Shown here: positions 26,250 through 36,411 of the stretch, in pieces
Position numbering within the stretch: position 1 is the first letter of the stretch
Layout: the number at the start of each line of letters is the position of its first letter
Origin: a bacterium
GTDB lineage: Bacteria > Myxococcota > UBA727 > JAUIJE01
Direction: 5' to 3'
Length of the DNA: 64,000 nucleotides
Assembly: GCA_030431455.1 (NCBI GenBank)
Contig: JAUIJE010000001.1
Location: forward strand, 558,001 to 622,000
The notes under the pieces: model-generated
What the model was told of the DNA's origin: nothing
Databases searched by the model: none
The model's input: the letters and a program-made list of their open reading frames with translations, nothing else
Program-made: the position numbers and the translations under genes

Positions 26250-26708
26250 TTGTTTGTCGGGCTTCACCACCACGTTCTCGACGAGAAAGGTCGCTTGGCC
26301 TTTCCCGCCCCCTTGCGGGCGGCCCTCGTCGAGGCCGGGGCGGAAGACCGCTTCATCCTGCACCAGTCGTTCTTCGAGCCTTGCCTGGTGGCAAGCACCG
26401 AGCGCGACTTCGAACAGGCGGCGACGCGCATTCGATCCCTTCCTCCCTCCAATCCGGCTGTGGCCGAGTACAAGCGCGTGGTGATCGCCTCCGCGTCGGT
26501 GACCTCCATCGACAAAGCAGGCCGCGTCATCGTGCCGAAGGAGCTTCGGGATTATGCCGCTCTCGAAAGAGATGCCGTGTGGGCCGGCGTCATCGACAAG
26601 GTGGAGCTGTGGGCGAAGGCGCGATGGGACGAACGGAATCAGAAGCGCCTCGCTGATCGCGAGTTCCTCGACGACGCGCGCGCGTTCTTCGAACGCCACG
26701 GCATTTGA
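26250..26708 (+). CDS. mraZ: Transcriptional regulator MraZ
   Basis: 152 aa with a TTG start at 26250. The canonical family opening MFRGxxxxxLDxKGRLxxP aligns exactly to (TTG)FVGLHHHVLDEKGRLAFP, and GAGGGG lies about 8 bp upstream. GTG 26241 and GTG 26184 in the same frame would add unrelated residues, and the latter lies within the operator. Two AbrB-like half domains are present: VLDEKGRLAFPAPLR and VTSIDKAGRVIVPKELRDY. MraZ is a DNA-binding repressor of dcw genes that forms ring oligomers. It heads the cluster, 25 bp before rsmH. Confidence 0.9.
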   Translation: MFVGLHHHVLDEKGRLAFPAPLRAALVEAGAEDRFILHQSFFEPCLVASTERDFEQAATRIRSLPPSNPAVAEYKRVVIASASVTSIDKAGRVIVPKELRDYAALERDAVWAGVIDKVELWAKARWDERNQKRLADREFLDDARAFFERHGI

Positions 26709-26733
26709 CCGGCGACGCCGGGCCTTGACCATC

Positions 26734-27624
26734 ATGGTGAAAGACATCCACACCGCGGTCCTTGCCGAGGAAGCGGTCAGTTTGCTCGACGTCAAACCCG
26801 GCGCGGTGGTGGTGGACGTCACCGCCGGCGCGGGGGGACATCTCTCGCGGTTTGTGCAGGCGGTGGGCGAGGGGGGCCGGGTCATCGGCCTCGATCGCGA
26901 CGACCGCGCGTTTGCGCCCGACGCGGCCGGGGGGGTGGCGGCCGCGCACCCCGAGGTGGTGACCTTGGTGCGCGCGCCGTTCTCCGAGGTGCGCCGGGTG
27001 CTCGACGAGCTGGGCCTCGACGGGGTGGACGCGTTGCTCGCGGACATCGGGGTGAGCTCGATGCAACTCGACGAGGGGGCGCGCGGGTTTTCGTTCCAGG
27101 CCGACGCGCCGCTCGACATGCGCATGGATCGCTCGACGGGATTGACCGCGGCCGAGTTCATCGACGTCACCGGGGAATCAGACCTCGCCGATGTGTTGTT
27201 TCAGCTGGGGGAGGAGCGGGCCTCGCGGCGCATCGCCAAGGCGATCAAACGCGGGCCGGTGCCGTCGACGACGCTCGAACTCGCCGAGCGGGTGGCCAGC
27301 GTGCTGCCCCGTCGAGGGCGGCTGCATCCGGCCACCCGGACCTTCCAGGCGTTGCGCATCGCGGTCAACGGCGAGCTCGACCAACTCGACGCGTTGCTGC
27401 AGGCGATCCCCGATGTGCTGAAGGTCGGCGGGCGGGCGGCGGTGATTTCCTTTCACTCGCTGGAAGATCGACGGGTCAAACACAGTTTTCGAGACATGGG
27501 ACGCAAGGGAGCAGGCCCCCTTCGGGTGTTGACCAAAAAGCCAGTGGTGGCCGGCGACGAAGAGCGCCGGCTCAACCCGCGTTCCCGCAGCGCGAAGCTG
27601 CGGGTGGTGGAGCGCTTGTCATGA
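26734..27624 (+). CDS. rsmH: 16S rRNA (cytosine-1402-N4)-methyltransferase
   Basis: 296 aa, close to the usual 300-315. It methylates N4 of C1402 in the decoding centre using SAM. Motifs are HTAVLAEEAVSLLDV, VVDVTAGAGGHL (SAM loop), GLDRDD, DALLADIGVSSMQLDEGARGFSF, PLDMRMD and AVISFHSLEDRRVKHSF. ATG 26734 matches the family N-terminus; upstream in-frame codons are the mraZ shadow. The stop overlaps the ftsL start (ATGA). Confidence 0.95.
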   Translation: MVKDIHTAVLAEEAVSLLDVKPGAVVVDVTAGAGGHLSRFVQAVGEGGRVIGLDRDDRAFAPDAAGGVAAAHPEVVTLVRAPFSEVRRVLDELGLDGVDALLADIGVSSMQLDEGARGFSFQADAPLDMRMDRSTGLTAAEFIDVTGESDLADVLFQLGEERASRRIAKAIKRGPVPSTTLELAERVASVLPRRGRLHPATRTFQALRIAVNGELDQLDALLQAIPDVLKVGGRAAVISFHSLEDRRVKHSFRDMGRKGAGPLRVLTKKPVVAGDEERRLNPRSRSAKLRVVERLS

Positions 27625-28040
27625 TGATGCGATCGCGCGCTTTGCTCACCCGTCGCACCCCCCGCACCCCGGTGAAGGTGGCGCGGCCCACGTCGTCGAT
27701 GGTGTGCTTTTCCGACCCCCCGTCGCGGCGCCTGACCGGCAACGAGCGGCTGAGCCCGCGGGCGCTGTTGAAGTTGGTGTCGGCGGTGCTGGGGGCGTCG
27801 TTGATCACCGGCGCGCTGACCTTTTTGGTGTGGTTGAAGATCGAACAGGTCCAGGCGGGCTACAGCATCTTCGCCCTCCAAATGAGACTGCTGGAGCTGC
27901 GCCAAGAGCAGAGCGCGCTGCAAGTGGAGCGGACCGCGTTGCGTCGGCCCGAACGGTTGAGCCGGTTGGCCCAGCAAAAGCTCGGGTTGTTCCCGGTGCG
28001 GCCTGACCAGGTCATCGACGTCGATGGAGGCAAGAAGTGA
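27621..28040 (+). CDS. ftsL: Cell division protein FtsL
   Basis: 139 aa. Bitopic divisome protein that recruits and activates FtsWI with FtsB and FtsQ. The sequence is weakly conserved, as usual, but the topology is right. A basic cytoplasmic N-terminus, longer than in E. coli (about 50 residues), precedes one helix (about 52-72, VLGASLITGALTFLVWLKIE). A periplasmic coiled coil follows (LQMRLLELRQEQSALQVERT) with RPERLSRLAQQKLGLFPVRPDQVI, a typical FtsL ending. The gene between rsmH and ftsI is almost always ftsL. It overlaps both neighbours by 4 bp. Confidence 0.9.
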   Translation: MMMRSRALLTRRTPRTPVKVARPTSSMVCFSDPPSRRLTGNERLSPRALLKLVSAVLGASLITGALTFLVWLKIEQVQAGYSIFALQMRLLELRQEQSALQVERTALRRPERLSRLAQQKLGLFPVRPDQVIDVDGGKK

Positions 28041-29956
28041 GTCCGCTGACCGAGAGCTCCTTGTCGCTGTCGCGTACCCGCATATACATTGTTGCGGGGC
28101 TGCTGGTGATGGGTCTGTCGCTGCTGCTGTTCAAGGCGGCGCGGCTGCAGCTCGGTCTCGGCGGAGACCTCAAGGCGTTGGCCGAACGGCAGTATCTGCG
28201 GCAGCTCAAGTTCCGGGCGCCGCGGGGCAACATCTATGACAAGGACGGCCGCCCGTTGGCGATCTCGGTCCCGGTCTGGTCCATAGCCGCCGCCCCCCAC
28301 CGCATCGAGGACCGGGAGGCGGTCAAGCAGGCGCTGCGCAATGTGCTCCCCCTCGAGGCGAGCACCTTGGACAAGAAGCTCGCGCCGGGACGGCGCTTCG
28401 TGTGGCTCGCCCGCCGGGTCACCCCCGAGGTCGCGGACGCGGTGCGCGCCCTCAAGCTCGAGGGCATCGAGCTGCACAAAGAGTCCAAGCGGTTCTACCC
28501 GAACCGCGCGCTGGCCGGCCAACTCCTCGGCACGGTGTCCATCGACGGCAGCGGGCAGTCGGGGGTCGAGCGCGCCCAAGACGAGCATCTGCGGGGCCGC
28601 ACCGTGCGGCTCCCGGGCCTTCGCGACAACCATGGGCAAAAGGCGGTGCTCACCGAGGGGTTCGACCTCGAGGTGCTCAGCGGCGACGACGTGTACCTCA
28701 CGGTGGACGCCGGGCTGCAGCACGTGGTCGAGGCGACCTTGGCCCACGCGGTCAAGGAGCTGTCGGCCAACTATGGCGCGGCGGTGGTCGTCGACCCGCG
28801 CACCGGCGACATCCGGGCGCTGGCCAGCGCGCCGCTGTACAACCCCAACGCCCCCCGCAACAACGAGACCGGGGCGATGCGCAACCAGGCGATCAGCGCC
28901 ACGTTCGAGCCCGGCTCCACGTTCAAGATGGTCACCTTCGCCGCCGCCCTCGACGAGGGCGTGGTCACGCCGCAGTTTCGGGTGTTCTGCGAGAACGGCA
29001 AAGCCGAGCTCGGCCGCTTCACCGTGCGCGACACCCACCCCGAGGGGTGGTTGACGGTGCGCGATGTGTTCAAGTTTTCCAGTAACATTGGGGCGATGAA
29101 GATCGGCGAGAAGCTGGGGGAGCAGAAGTTCCGCGAGGTGATCGATCGGTTCGGCTTTGGCCACAGCACGGGGCTGGGCTTGATCGGGGAGAGCGCGGGG
29201 CGGCTCCCCGATGGGCGGTGGGGCGAAGTGCGGTCGGCCACCGCGAGCTTTGGCCACGGCCTGACCGTGACCGCGCTGCAGATGGCCCAGGCGCTGTCGG
29301 GGGTGGCCAACGGCGGGGAGATGTGGCCGCTGCGGATCGTGCGCAAGGTCGTGTCCCCCACCGGGGAGATCGTGGCCCAACCCGCGACCGACGGGCCGCG
29401 CCGGGTGATCAAAGCGCAGACCGCGCGCGTGCTCGGGGACATCATGAGCTCGGTGTTCGAGCAGGGGGGCACGGCCCCTCAGGCGCGGATCGAGGGCATC
29501 ACCGCCGCGGGCAAGACCGGCACCGCGGAGAAGGTCGACCCCGTCACCAAGCGGTACTCCAAGAAGCTCCACGTGGCGTCGTTCATCGGGTTCGCCCCCG
29601 TCGACAACCCCGCGGTGGCCGCGGTGGTGGTCATCGACGAGCCCCACGGCAGCACCTTTGGCGGCTCCGCCGCCGGGCCGGTGTGGCGTGACATTGTGTC
29701 GGCCGCGCTGGTCAAAGAGGGCCTTCTGATCCAGGACGAGCGAGCCCTCGACGAGCCAAAGGTGGCCGCCCCCGCCGGTCCCGCGCCCGACGACGGGGAG
29801 GAGCTGTTGGGCCTGAGCGCCCGCGACGTGATCCGCCGCGCCGAGCGCGCGGGGGCCGAGGTGGTGTTCGAAGGCACGGGGATGGTGCGCCAGGTCGAGC
29901 GCACCACCGACGAGGACAAGCCGCCCCGCTGGCGGGTCAAGTTGGGGGCGAAGTGA
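28037..29956 (+). CDS. ftsI: Septal peptidoglycan transpeptidase FtsI (PBP3), with a PASTA-like tail
   Basis: 639 aa with a GTG start overlapping the ftsL stop; GGAGG lies 6 bp upstream. One N-terminal helix (about residues 16-37), then the PBP dimer domain (APRGNIYDKDGRPLA), then the transpeptidase domain with all active-site motifs: S294-T-F-K297, S348-S-N350 and K493-T-G-T496. After the enzyme domain an extra segment (about 585-639, LLGLSARDVIRRAERAGAEV, ending in PRWRVKLGAK) resembles a single PASTA domain, as in Spo/PBP2x-type enzymes. It crosslinks septal wall with FtsW. Confidence 0.95.
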   Translation: MSPLTESSLSLSRTRIYIVAGLLVMGLSLLLFKAARLQLGLGGDLKALAERQYLRQLKFRAPRGNIYDKDGRPLAISVPVWSIAAAPHRIEDREAVKQALRNVLPLEASTLDKKLAPGRRFVWLARRVTPEVADAVRALKLEGIELHKESKRFYPNRALAGQLLGTVSIDGSGQSGVERAQDEHLRGRTVRLPGLRDNHGQKAVLTEGFDLEVLSGDDVYLTVDAGLQHVVEATLAHAVKELSANYGAAVVVDPRTGDIRALASAPLYNPNAPRNNETGAMRNQAISATFEPGSTFKMVTFAAALDEGVVTPQFRVFCENGKAELGRFTVRDTHPEGWLTVRDVFKFSSNIGAMKIGEKLGEQKFREVIDRFGFGHSTGLGLIGESAGRLPDGRWGEVRSATASFGHGLTVTALQMAQALSGVANGGEMWPLRIVRKVVSPTGEIVAQPATDGPRRVIKAQTARVLGDIMSSVFEQGGTAPQARIEGITAAGKTGTAEKVDPVTKRYSKKLHVASFIGFAPVDNPAVAAVVVIDEPHGSTFGGSAAGPVWRDIVSAALVKEGLLIQDERALDEPKVAAPAGPAPDDGEELLGLSARDVIRRAERAGAEVVFEGTGMVRQVERTTDEDKPPRWRVKLGAK

Positions 29957-31422
29957 CCCAGCTCGACGACATCCTGCTGGACCTCGGGGCCCGATGTGTG
30001 GTCGCGTCGACGAGGGAGGCACGTCAGGTCACGGTGGATTCTCGTCGCGCCGGGAGCGAGGTCGCGTTCGCGGCCGGCCCCGGGGCCACGCCGGCGTCGA
30101 CGCACGGTCACGCCTACGTGGCCGCAGCGGTGAAAAGCGGGGCGCCCACGGTGCTGGTGGAGGACGACGGCGCGGTGGCGGTGCCCGCAGGGGTGGGGGT
30201 GTTCGTGTCTTCGCGGGTGCGGGCGCTGGCGGCCATGGCCAGCGAGAGGTTGTGCGGCCGCCCGTCGACGAAGCTTGCGGTGGTGGGCATCACCGGCACC
30301 AACGGAAAGACCACCACCAGCTTTGTGCTCGCCCACCTGCTCGAGGCGCTGGGCACCCGGTCGGCGGTGTTCGGGACCTTGGGCATCGGGGCCCCGGCCG
30401 CCCCCGCGTACACCGGCTTCACCACCCCGGAGGCGGACGTGATCAGCGCCCGCCTCGCCGCGCTGGTCGAGGACGGCACCGAGGCGGTGGCGATGGAGGT
30501 CTCGAGCCACGCCCTGGCCCTGGAGCGCGCCGAGGGGGTGCACTTCGCCGTGGCCGCGTTCACCAACCTGAGCCACGATCATCTTGATTTTCACGAAAGT
30601 ATCGAATCGTACCGCGCGGCCAAGGAGCGCCTCTTTCGCGACCTTCTGCCCCCCGGGGGGGTGGCGGTGGTCCCGGTCGAGGACGACGGGGTGCGCGCCG
30701 CCGCGGGCGGGCACCGGTGCTTGACCTGGGGCCCGGGCGGGGATGTGTCCGCCACCGCGGTCACGCCCACCCCCGGGGGCACCCGCCTCCGGTTGGCCCT
30801 GGGGGATGTGACCGGCGAGGTCGAGGTCTCGCTGTTTGGCGCGTACAACGTCGAGAACCTCTTGGTGGCCTGTGCCTGTGCACTGGCATTGGGTCACGCC
30901 CCGGCCGCGGTCCTCGCCGCGGTCCCCGGGGTTCGGGGGGCGCCCGGCCGCTTCGAGCGCGTGGGGACGGGCACGCCTGTGGTGGTGGTCGACTTCGCCC
31001 ACACCCCCGACGCGCTCGCCGGCGCCGCCCGCACCGCGCGGGGGCTGGTCGGCCCGGGGGGCAAACTCTGGGTGGTGTTCGGGTGCGGCGGTGACCGGGA
31101 CGCGAAAAAGCGCCCGGTGATGGGGCGGGTGGCCGCGGAACTCGCGGACGTGGTCATCGTCACCGACGACAACCCCCGCACCGAAGACGCGCAGGCCATT
31201 CGCGCCGCGGTGGTGGCGGGCGCGGCGGGCCCCGGGCGCGTCCACGACCAGGGCGATCGGCGCCGGGCGATTGAACAGGCCGTGGCCGGGGCGGGTCACG
31301 CCGACGTCGTGCTCATCGCGGGCAAGGGCCACGAGACCACCCAGACCCGGGGCCAGCGCACCGTGCCGTTCGACGACCGGGTGGTGTCGGCCGAGGCCCT
31401 GGCCGCGCGGGGGGACGCATGA
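29953..31422 (+). CDS. murE: UDP-MurNAc-tripeptide synthetase (meso-DAP adding)
   Basis: 489 aa with a GTG start overlapping the ftsI stop. It adds the third stem residue in the cytoplasm using ATP. The P-loop is GITGTNGKTTT (about 113-122); substrate motifs are TTPEAD and EVSSHAL. The carbamylated-Lys region is YRAAKERLFRDL. The DNPR motif (residues 406-409) that binds the distal carboxylate of meso-diaminopimelate is present, so the wall should be meso-DAP type. The stop overlaps the murF ATG. Confidence 0.96.
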   Translation: MTQLDDILLDLGARCVVASTREARQVTVDSRRAGSEVAFAAGPGATPASTHGHAYVAAAVKSGAPTVLVEDDGAVAVPAGVGVFVSSRVRALAAMASERLCGRPSTKLAVVGITGTNGKTTTSFVLAHLLEALGTRSAVFGTLGIGAPAAPAYTGFTTPEADVISARLAALVEDGTEAVAMEVSSHALALERAEGVHFAVAAFTNLSHDHLDFHESIESYRAAKERLFRDLLPPGGVAVVPVEDDGVRAAAGGHRCLTWGPGGDVSATAVTPTPGGTRLRLALGDVTGEVEVSLFGAYNVENLLVACACALALGHAPAAVLAAVPGVRGAPGRFERVGTGTPVVVVDFAHTPDALAGAARTARGLVGPGGKLWVVFGCGGDRDAKKRPVMGRVAAELADVVIVTDDNPRTEDAQAIRAAVVAGAAGPGRVHDQGDRRRAIEQAVAGAGHADVVLIAGKGHETTQTRGQRTVPFDDRVVSAEALAARGDA

Positions 31423-32798
31423 AGTTCGACGGCGCGTTCTTGACCCAGGCCCTGCACGCGCGCCGCGCGGCGTCCGCCCCGGCGCTGTCGGTGGGGGCCC
31501 AATGGGTGTGTACGGATTCTCGCCAGGACCCGGCGGGGGCGCTGTTCGTGCCCCTGGTGGGAGAGTGCTTTGACGGGCACGACTATCTCGACGACGTGCT
31601 CGCGGCGGGGGCCGCGTTGTGCCTGAGCGAACGACCGCACGACGACGCGCGGGTGGTGGTCGTCGACGACTCCCTGCGCGCGCTGCAGGACATCGCCCAC
31701 GCTCACCTGTTGCGGCTGCCCGGTCGTCGGGTGGCCCTGACCGGGTCCAACGGCAAGACCAGCACCAAAGAGATGCTCCGCTGCGCCCTGGAGGGGGCCT
31801 ACGGGGAGGGCGCGGTCCACGCCACCACCGGCAACCTGAACAATCACATTGGGCTGCCGCTGGTGGCCTGCGCGGCCGACGAATCCGCCACGGTGGTGGT
31901 GCTCGAGATGGGCATGAATCACCTCCGGGAGATCGAACGGCTCTGCGAAATCGCCGCCCCCGAGGTCGGGCTCATCACCAACGTGGGGACCGCTCACGCG
32001 GGCAACGTCGGTGGCCCGGCCGGGGTCGAGCAAGCCAAGGGCGAGCTCTTCCTCGGTGTGCTCGAACAGGGCGTGCTCGTGGTCAACGACGACGACCCGG
32101 CCTGCGTGCGGCTGGCCGCGTCCAACCCGCGGCGGCAGGTGCATTTCGGCCGGGGCGGTGACGGCGCGGTGCGGTTCACGGTGCACGGTGTCACCGAAGG
32201 CGGGCTCGACGTCACCTTCAGCGCCGACGAAGACGTGCGCATCGTGTTCCCGGTGATCGGGCGGCACAACGCACAGAACGCGGCCGGGGCGTTGGCGGTG
32301 TTGCAGGCCCTCGGCGCGGATGTGGCCGCGGGGGCGCGGGCCTTGGCCCACTTCGCCGGCGTCCCGGGCCGGCTGCGGGTGACCCGTGCGCACCACGGCG
32401 CCCTCGTCGTGGACGACACCTACAACGCCAACCCCGACTCGGCCCGCGCCGCGGTGGACGCCTTGGTCGACGTGGCCGGTTCGCGCCGGCCCGTGCTCGC
32501 GCTCGGGCCCATGCTCGAGCTCGGCGACGACGCGCCCGCGATGCACCGCGCGGTGGGTCGCTACGCGGTGGAGCAGGGGGTGGCCCAGGTGTTCAGCTGC
32601 GGCGAACTCGGGCGGGCGGTTCTCGACGGGGCGCGGGAGGCCGGGCTCCGCGACGACGATGTGGTTTGGGCCGAGGACAGCACGTCGTTGGCCGCGCGGA
32701 TGTTGGCGGATGTGGATGCAGGGGACGCTGTGTTGGTCAAAGGGTCCCGGGGGGCGCGCATGGAGCGCGTCGTCGAGCTTTTGACGGAGAACGCGTAG
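31419..32798 (+). CDS. murF: UDP-MurNAc-tripeptide--D-Ala-D-Ala ligase
   Basis: 459 aa. It completes the cytoplasmic pentapeptide by adding D-Ala-D-Ala. Visible motifs are VCTDSRQDPAGALFVPLVGE, FDGHDYL, P-loop ALTGSNGKTSTKEML, NLNNHIGLPL, EMGMNHLREIE and VVDDTYNANPDSARAAVDAL. The D-Ala-D-Ala must come from a Ddl encoded elsewhere, since none is in this cluster. It is coupled to murE by ATGA and to mraY with no gap (TAG ATG). Confidence 0.96.
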   Translation: MKFDGAFLTQALHARRAASAPALSVGAQWVCTDSRQDPAGALFVPLVGECFDGHDYLDDVLAAGAALCLSERPHDDARVVVVDDSLRALQDIAHAHLLRLPGRRVALTGSNGKTSTKEMLRCALEGAYGEGAVHATTGNLNNHIGLPLVACAADESATVVVLEMGMNHLREIERLCEIAAPEVGLITNVGTAHAGNVGGPAGVEQAKGELFLGVLEQGVLVVNDDDPACVRLAASNPRRQVHFGRGGDGAVRFTVHGVTEGGLDVTFSADEDVRIVFPVIGRHNAQNAAGALAVLQALGADVAAGARALAHFAGVPGRLRVTRAHHGALVVDDTYNANPDSARAAVDALVDVAGSRRPVLALGPMLELGDDAPAMHRAVGRYAVEQGVAQVFSCGELGRAVLDGAREAGLRDDDVVWAEDSTSLAARMLADVDAGDAVLVKGSRGARMERVVELLTENA

Positions 32799-33901
<1,103 letters not shown>

Positions 33902-33905
<4 letters not shown>

Positions 33906-35284
33906 ACGCGAACAAGCGCGCCTTCCTCCAGACCCCCCGGGGCACCGTCGCGGTGGTCGGCGCGGGCGCGTCCGGCATCGCCGGTCTTCGGTTGCTGCGC
34001 CGGCTCGGCCTCGACGACGTCTACGCGCTCGACGACGGGGCGCCGGATGACGTCCGGGCCCGATTGTCCGCGGCGGACCTCGACCCGAACCTGTACCGGG
34101 GGAAGGTCACCTGGCCCAACCTTGACGGCGCGGACGCGGTGGTGTTGTCCCCCGGCGTGCCCCGCGCGTTGGCCGCGCTTCAGGAAGCGGAGCGCCGCGA
34201 ACTCCCCATACTCAACGAGATCGAAATCGCCGCGTCGCGGTTGACCCGCACGAAGTTCTACGCGGTCACCGGGTCCAACGGAAAGTCGACCACGGTGTCG
34301 CTGTTTGGGCACTTGTTGCGCCAGGCCTTCGACGACGTGTTCGTGGGCGGGAACCTCGGCACGCCGTTGGCCGCGGCGGTGGCCGACGGCGAAGAGCCGC
34401 GGGTCTGTGCGTTGGAGCTGTCGAGCTACCAGCTCGAGACCATCGACGCGCTCGAGGTGAGCGGTGCCGCGGTGACCAACCTCGCCCCCGACCACCTCGA
34501 CCGGTACCCCAGCGAGTCTGCCTACTACGCCGCCAAGGCGCGGGTGTTCGGTCTGCTCCGTGACGACGGGGTGGCGAGCCTCAACGCCGGGGATGTCAAC
34601 AGCCAGCGGCACCTCGCGGACCAGGCCGCGGGGGCTCGGTTTGATTTCAATGTCCCTGCAGGAAGCGATGGCGTCAGCCTGGACGACGCCTGGGCGGTGG
34701 TGCGCGAGCGGACCCAGACCATGCGGGTGCACATCGACGCGCCCACCCTGCGCGGGGCCCACAACAAAGAGAACGCGGCCGCGGCCTTGGCGTTGGCCGC
34801 GGTGGCCGAGGTGCCGGCCGCGCAGTGGCAGCCGGGGGTGTCCACGTTTCCGGGGTTGCCGCACCGGCTCGAACAGGTCGCCACCGTAGACGGCGTTTTG
34901 TACGTGAACGATTCCAAGGCCACCAACGTGGACGCTGCGATCAAGGCGGTGCAGAGCTTTGACCAGCGGGTGCACCTCCTCGTGGGCGGGGTGGGCAAGG
35001 GCGCCAGCTATGCCCGGTTGGTCGAGGCCAGCCGCGGCCGGGTGGTCGGGGTGTATGCCTTCGGCGAGGACGCGCCCGCATTGGTGGCGGCGTTCGACGG
35101 GGAGATCGCGGTGCGCCGGGTGACCGACCTCGAAGCCGCCCTCGCCGCGGCCGCCGCGGGGGCCCGCGCGGGGGAGGTGATCCTGCTCGCCCCCGCCTGC
35201 GCGTCATTTGATCAGTTTCGCAATTATCAACATCGCGGAGAGGTGTTCGGGGCGTGGGCCCGGGCGCGGGGAGCGGCCACATGA
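33902..35284 (+). CDS. murD: UDP-MurNAc-L-alanine--D-glutamate ligase
   Basis: 460 aa. Cytoplasmic addition of D-Glu. The N-terminal Rossmann-like domain (VAVVGAGASGIAGLRLL) binds UMP; the P-loop is AVTGSNGKSTTVSLF. Further motifs are ELSSYQLETI, NLAPDHLDRY, YAAKARVFG (the carbamylated Lys region) and YVNDSKATNVDAAIKA. The start overlaps mraY (ATGA) and the stop overlaps ftsW (ATGA). Confidence 0.96.
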
Positions 35285-36411
35285 GACACGACGTGCGCAT
35301 TGACATTCCGTTGTTGGTCTCGGTCCTGGTGCTGATCGGCCTCGGGGTGGTCATGGTCTACTCGTCGAGTTGGGCCTTGGCCGCCGAGAACCACGACGAC
35401 GCCCTGTTCTTTCTCCGCCGGCAAGCGATCTTTGCCGGCACCGCGGTGGTGGCGTTGGTGGTGGGGGCGGCGGTTGACCCGCAGCTGTACCGCAAGTGGG
35501 CCTATCCCCTGTTGGGGGCGGCGCTGGTCCTGTTGTTTTTGGTCCTGATCCCCGGGGTGGGGCCGCGCATCGGCATCGCCCGGCGGTGGATCGCGTTCGG
35601 GGCGTTTCACATCCAGGCCGGGGAGGTCGCGAAGTTCGCGCTCATCAACTACCTGGCCATGTCGGTGTCCAAGAAGGGGCCGCGCATGTCGGACCCCGCG
35701 GTGGGGGTCGTGCCCCACGCGATCATCGCCGGCACCGTCATCGGTTTGCTCCTCCTCGAGCCGGACTTCGGGACCGCGGCGATGCTCACGTCGGTGACCT
35801 TGCTGATGTTGTTCGTCGGGGGCGTCAAGCCTCGCTACATCGGGCTCGCCCTCGCCGCGGCGGTTCCCGCGGGCATCCTCCTGGTGGCTTCGAGCCCCTA
35901 CCGCCTGCGGCGGGTGCTCGCGTTTTTGGACCCCTGGGCCCATCGCTATGACATTGGCTACCAAGTCACCGAATCGCTCATGACCCTCGGCTCGGGGGGA
36001 TTTTGGGGGCTGGGGCTCGGCGCGGGGCGCCAAAAGCTGTTCTTTCTTCCCGCCGCCCACACCGACTTCATCTTCTCGGTGCTCGGCGAGGAGATGGGCT
36101 TTTTGGGCGTGCTGTTTGTGGTGTGTGCGTTTGCGGTCATCACCGTGCGGGGGGTCCAAGTGGCGCTGTCCCACCGCAGTGCGTTCGCGGCGTTGTTGGC
36201 CCTGGGCCTCACCTCGAGCTTGGCCCTGCAGGCCACGTTCAACATCTCGGTGGCTCTGGGCTTGGTCCCCACCAAAGGGCTCACGCTGCCCTTTGTGAGC
36301 TACGGCGGATCCAGCCTCATTGTGTCGGCGTTTATGGCCGGGGTGTTGCTCCGCCTGAGCGGTGAGGTCGCGCCCGCCGCCGAGCCCGAGCTCGAGGAGC
36401 CCACGTCATGA
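35281..36411 (+). CDS. ftsW: Septal peptidoglycan polymerase FtsW
   Basis: 376 aa with ten predicted helices, SEDS family glycosyltransferase that polymerises lipid II with FtsI. ATG 35281 overlaps the murD stop; a start nine codons upstream is unnecessary. Family features are VMVYSSSWALA, the ARRWIAFGAFHIQAGEVAKFAL loop with the catalytic-type acidic residue near LLLLEPDFGTA, LGAGRQKLFFLPAAHTDFIF, LGEEMGFLG and PFVSYGGSSLIV. Placement between murD and murG is the standard dcw order. Confidence 0.96.
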   Translation: MRHDVRIDIPLLVSVLVLIGLGVVMVYSSSWALAAENHDDALFFLRRQAIFAGTAVVALVVGAAVDPQLYRKWAYPLLGAALVLLFLVLIPGVGPRIGIARRWIAFGAFHIQAGEVAKFALINYLAMSVSKKGPRMSDPAVGVVPHAIIAGTVIGLLLLEPDFGTAAMLTSVTLLMLFVGGVKPRYIGLALAAAVPAGILLVASSPYRLRRVLAFLDPWAHRYDIGYQVTESLMTLGSGGFWGLGLGAGRQKLFFLPAAHTDFIFSVLGEEMGFLGVLFVVCAFAVITVRGVQVALSHRSAFAALLALGLTSSLALQATFNISVALGLVPTKGLTLPFVSYGGSSLIVSAFMAGVLLRLSGEVAPAAEPELEEPTS

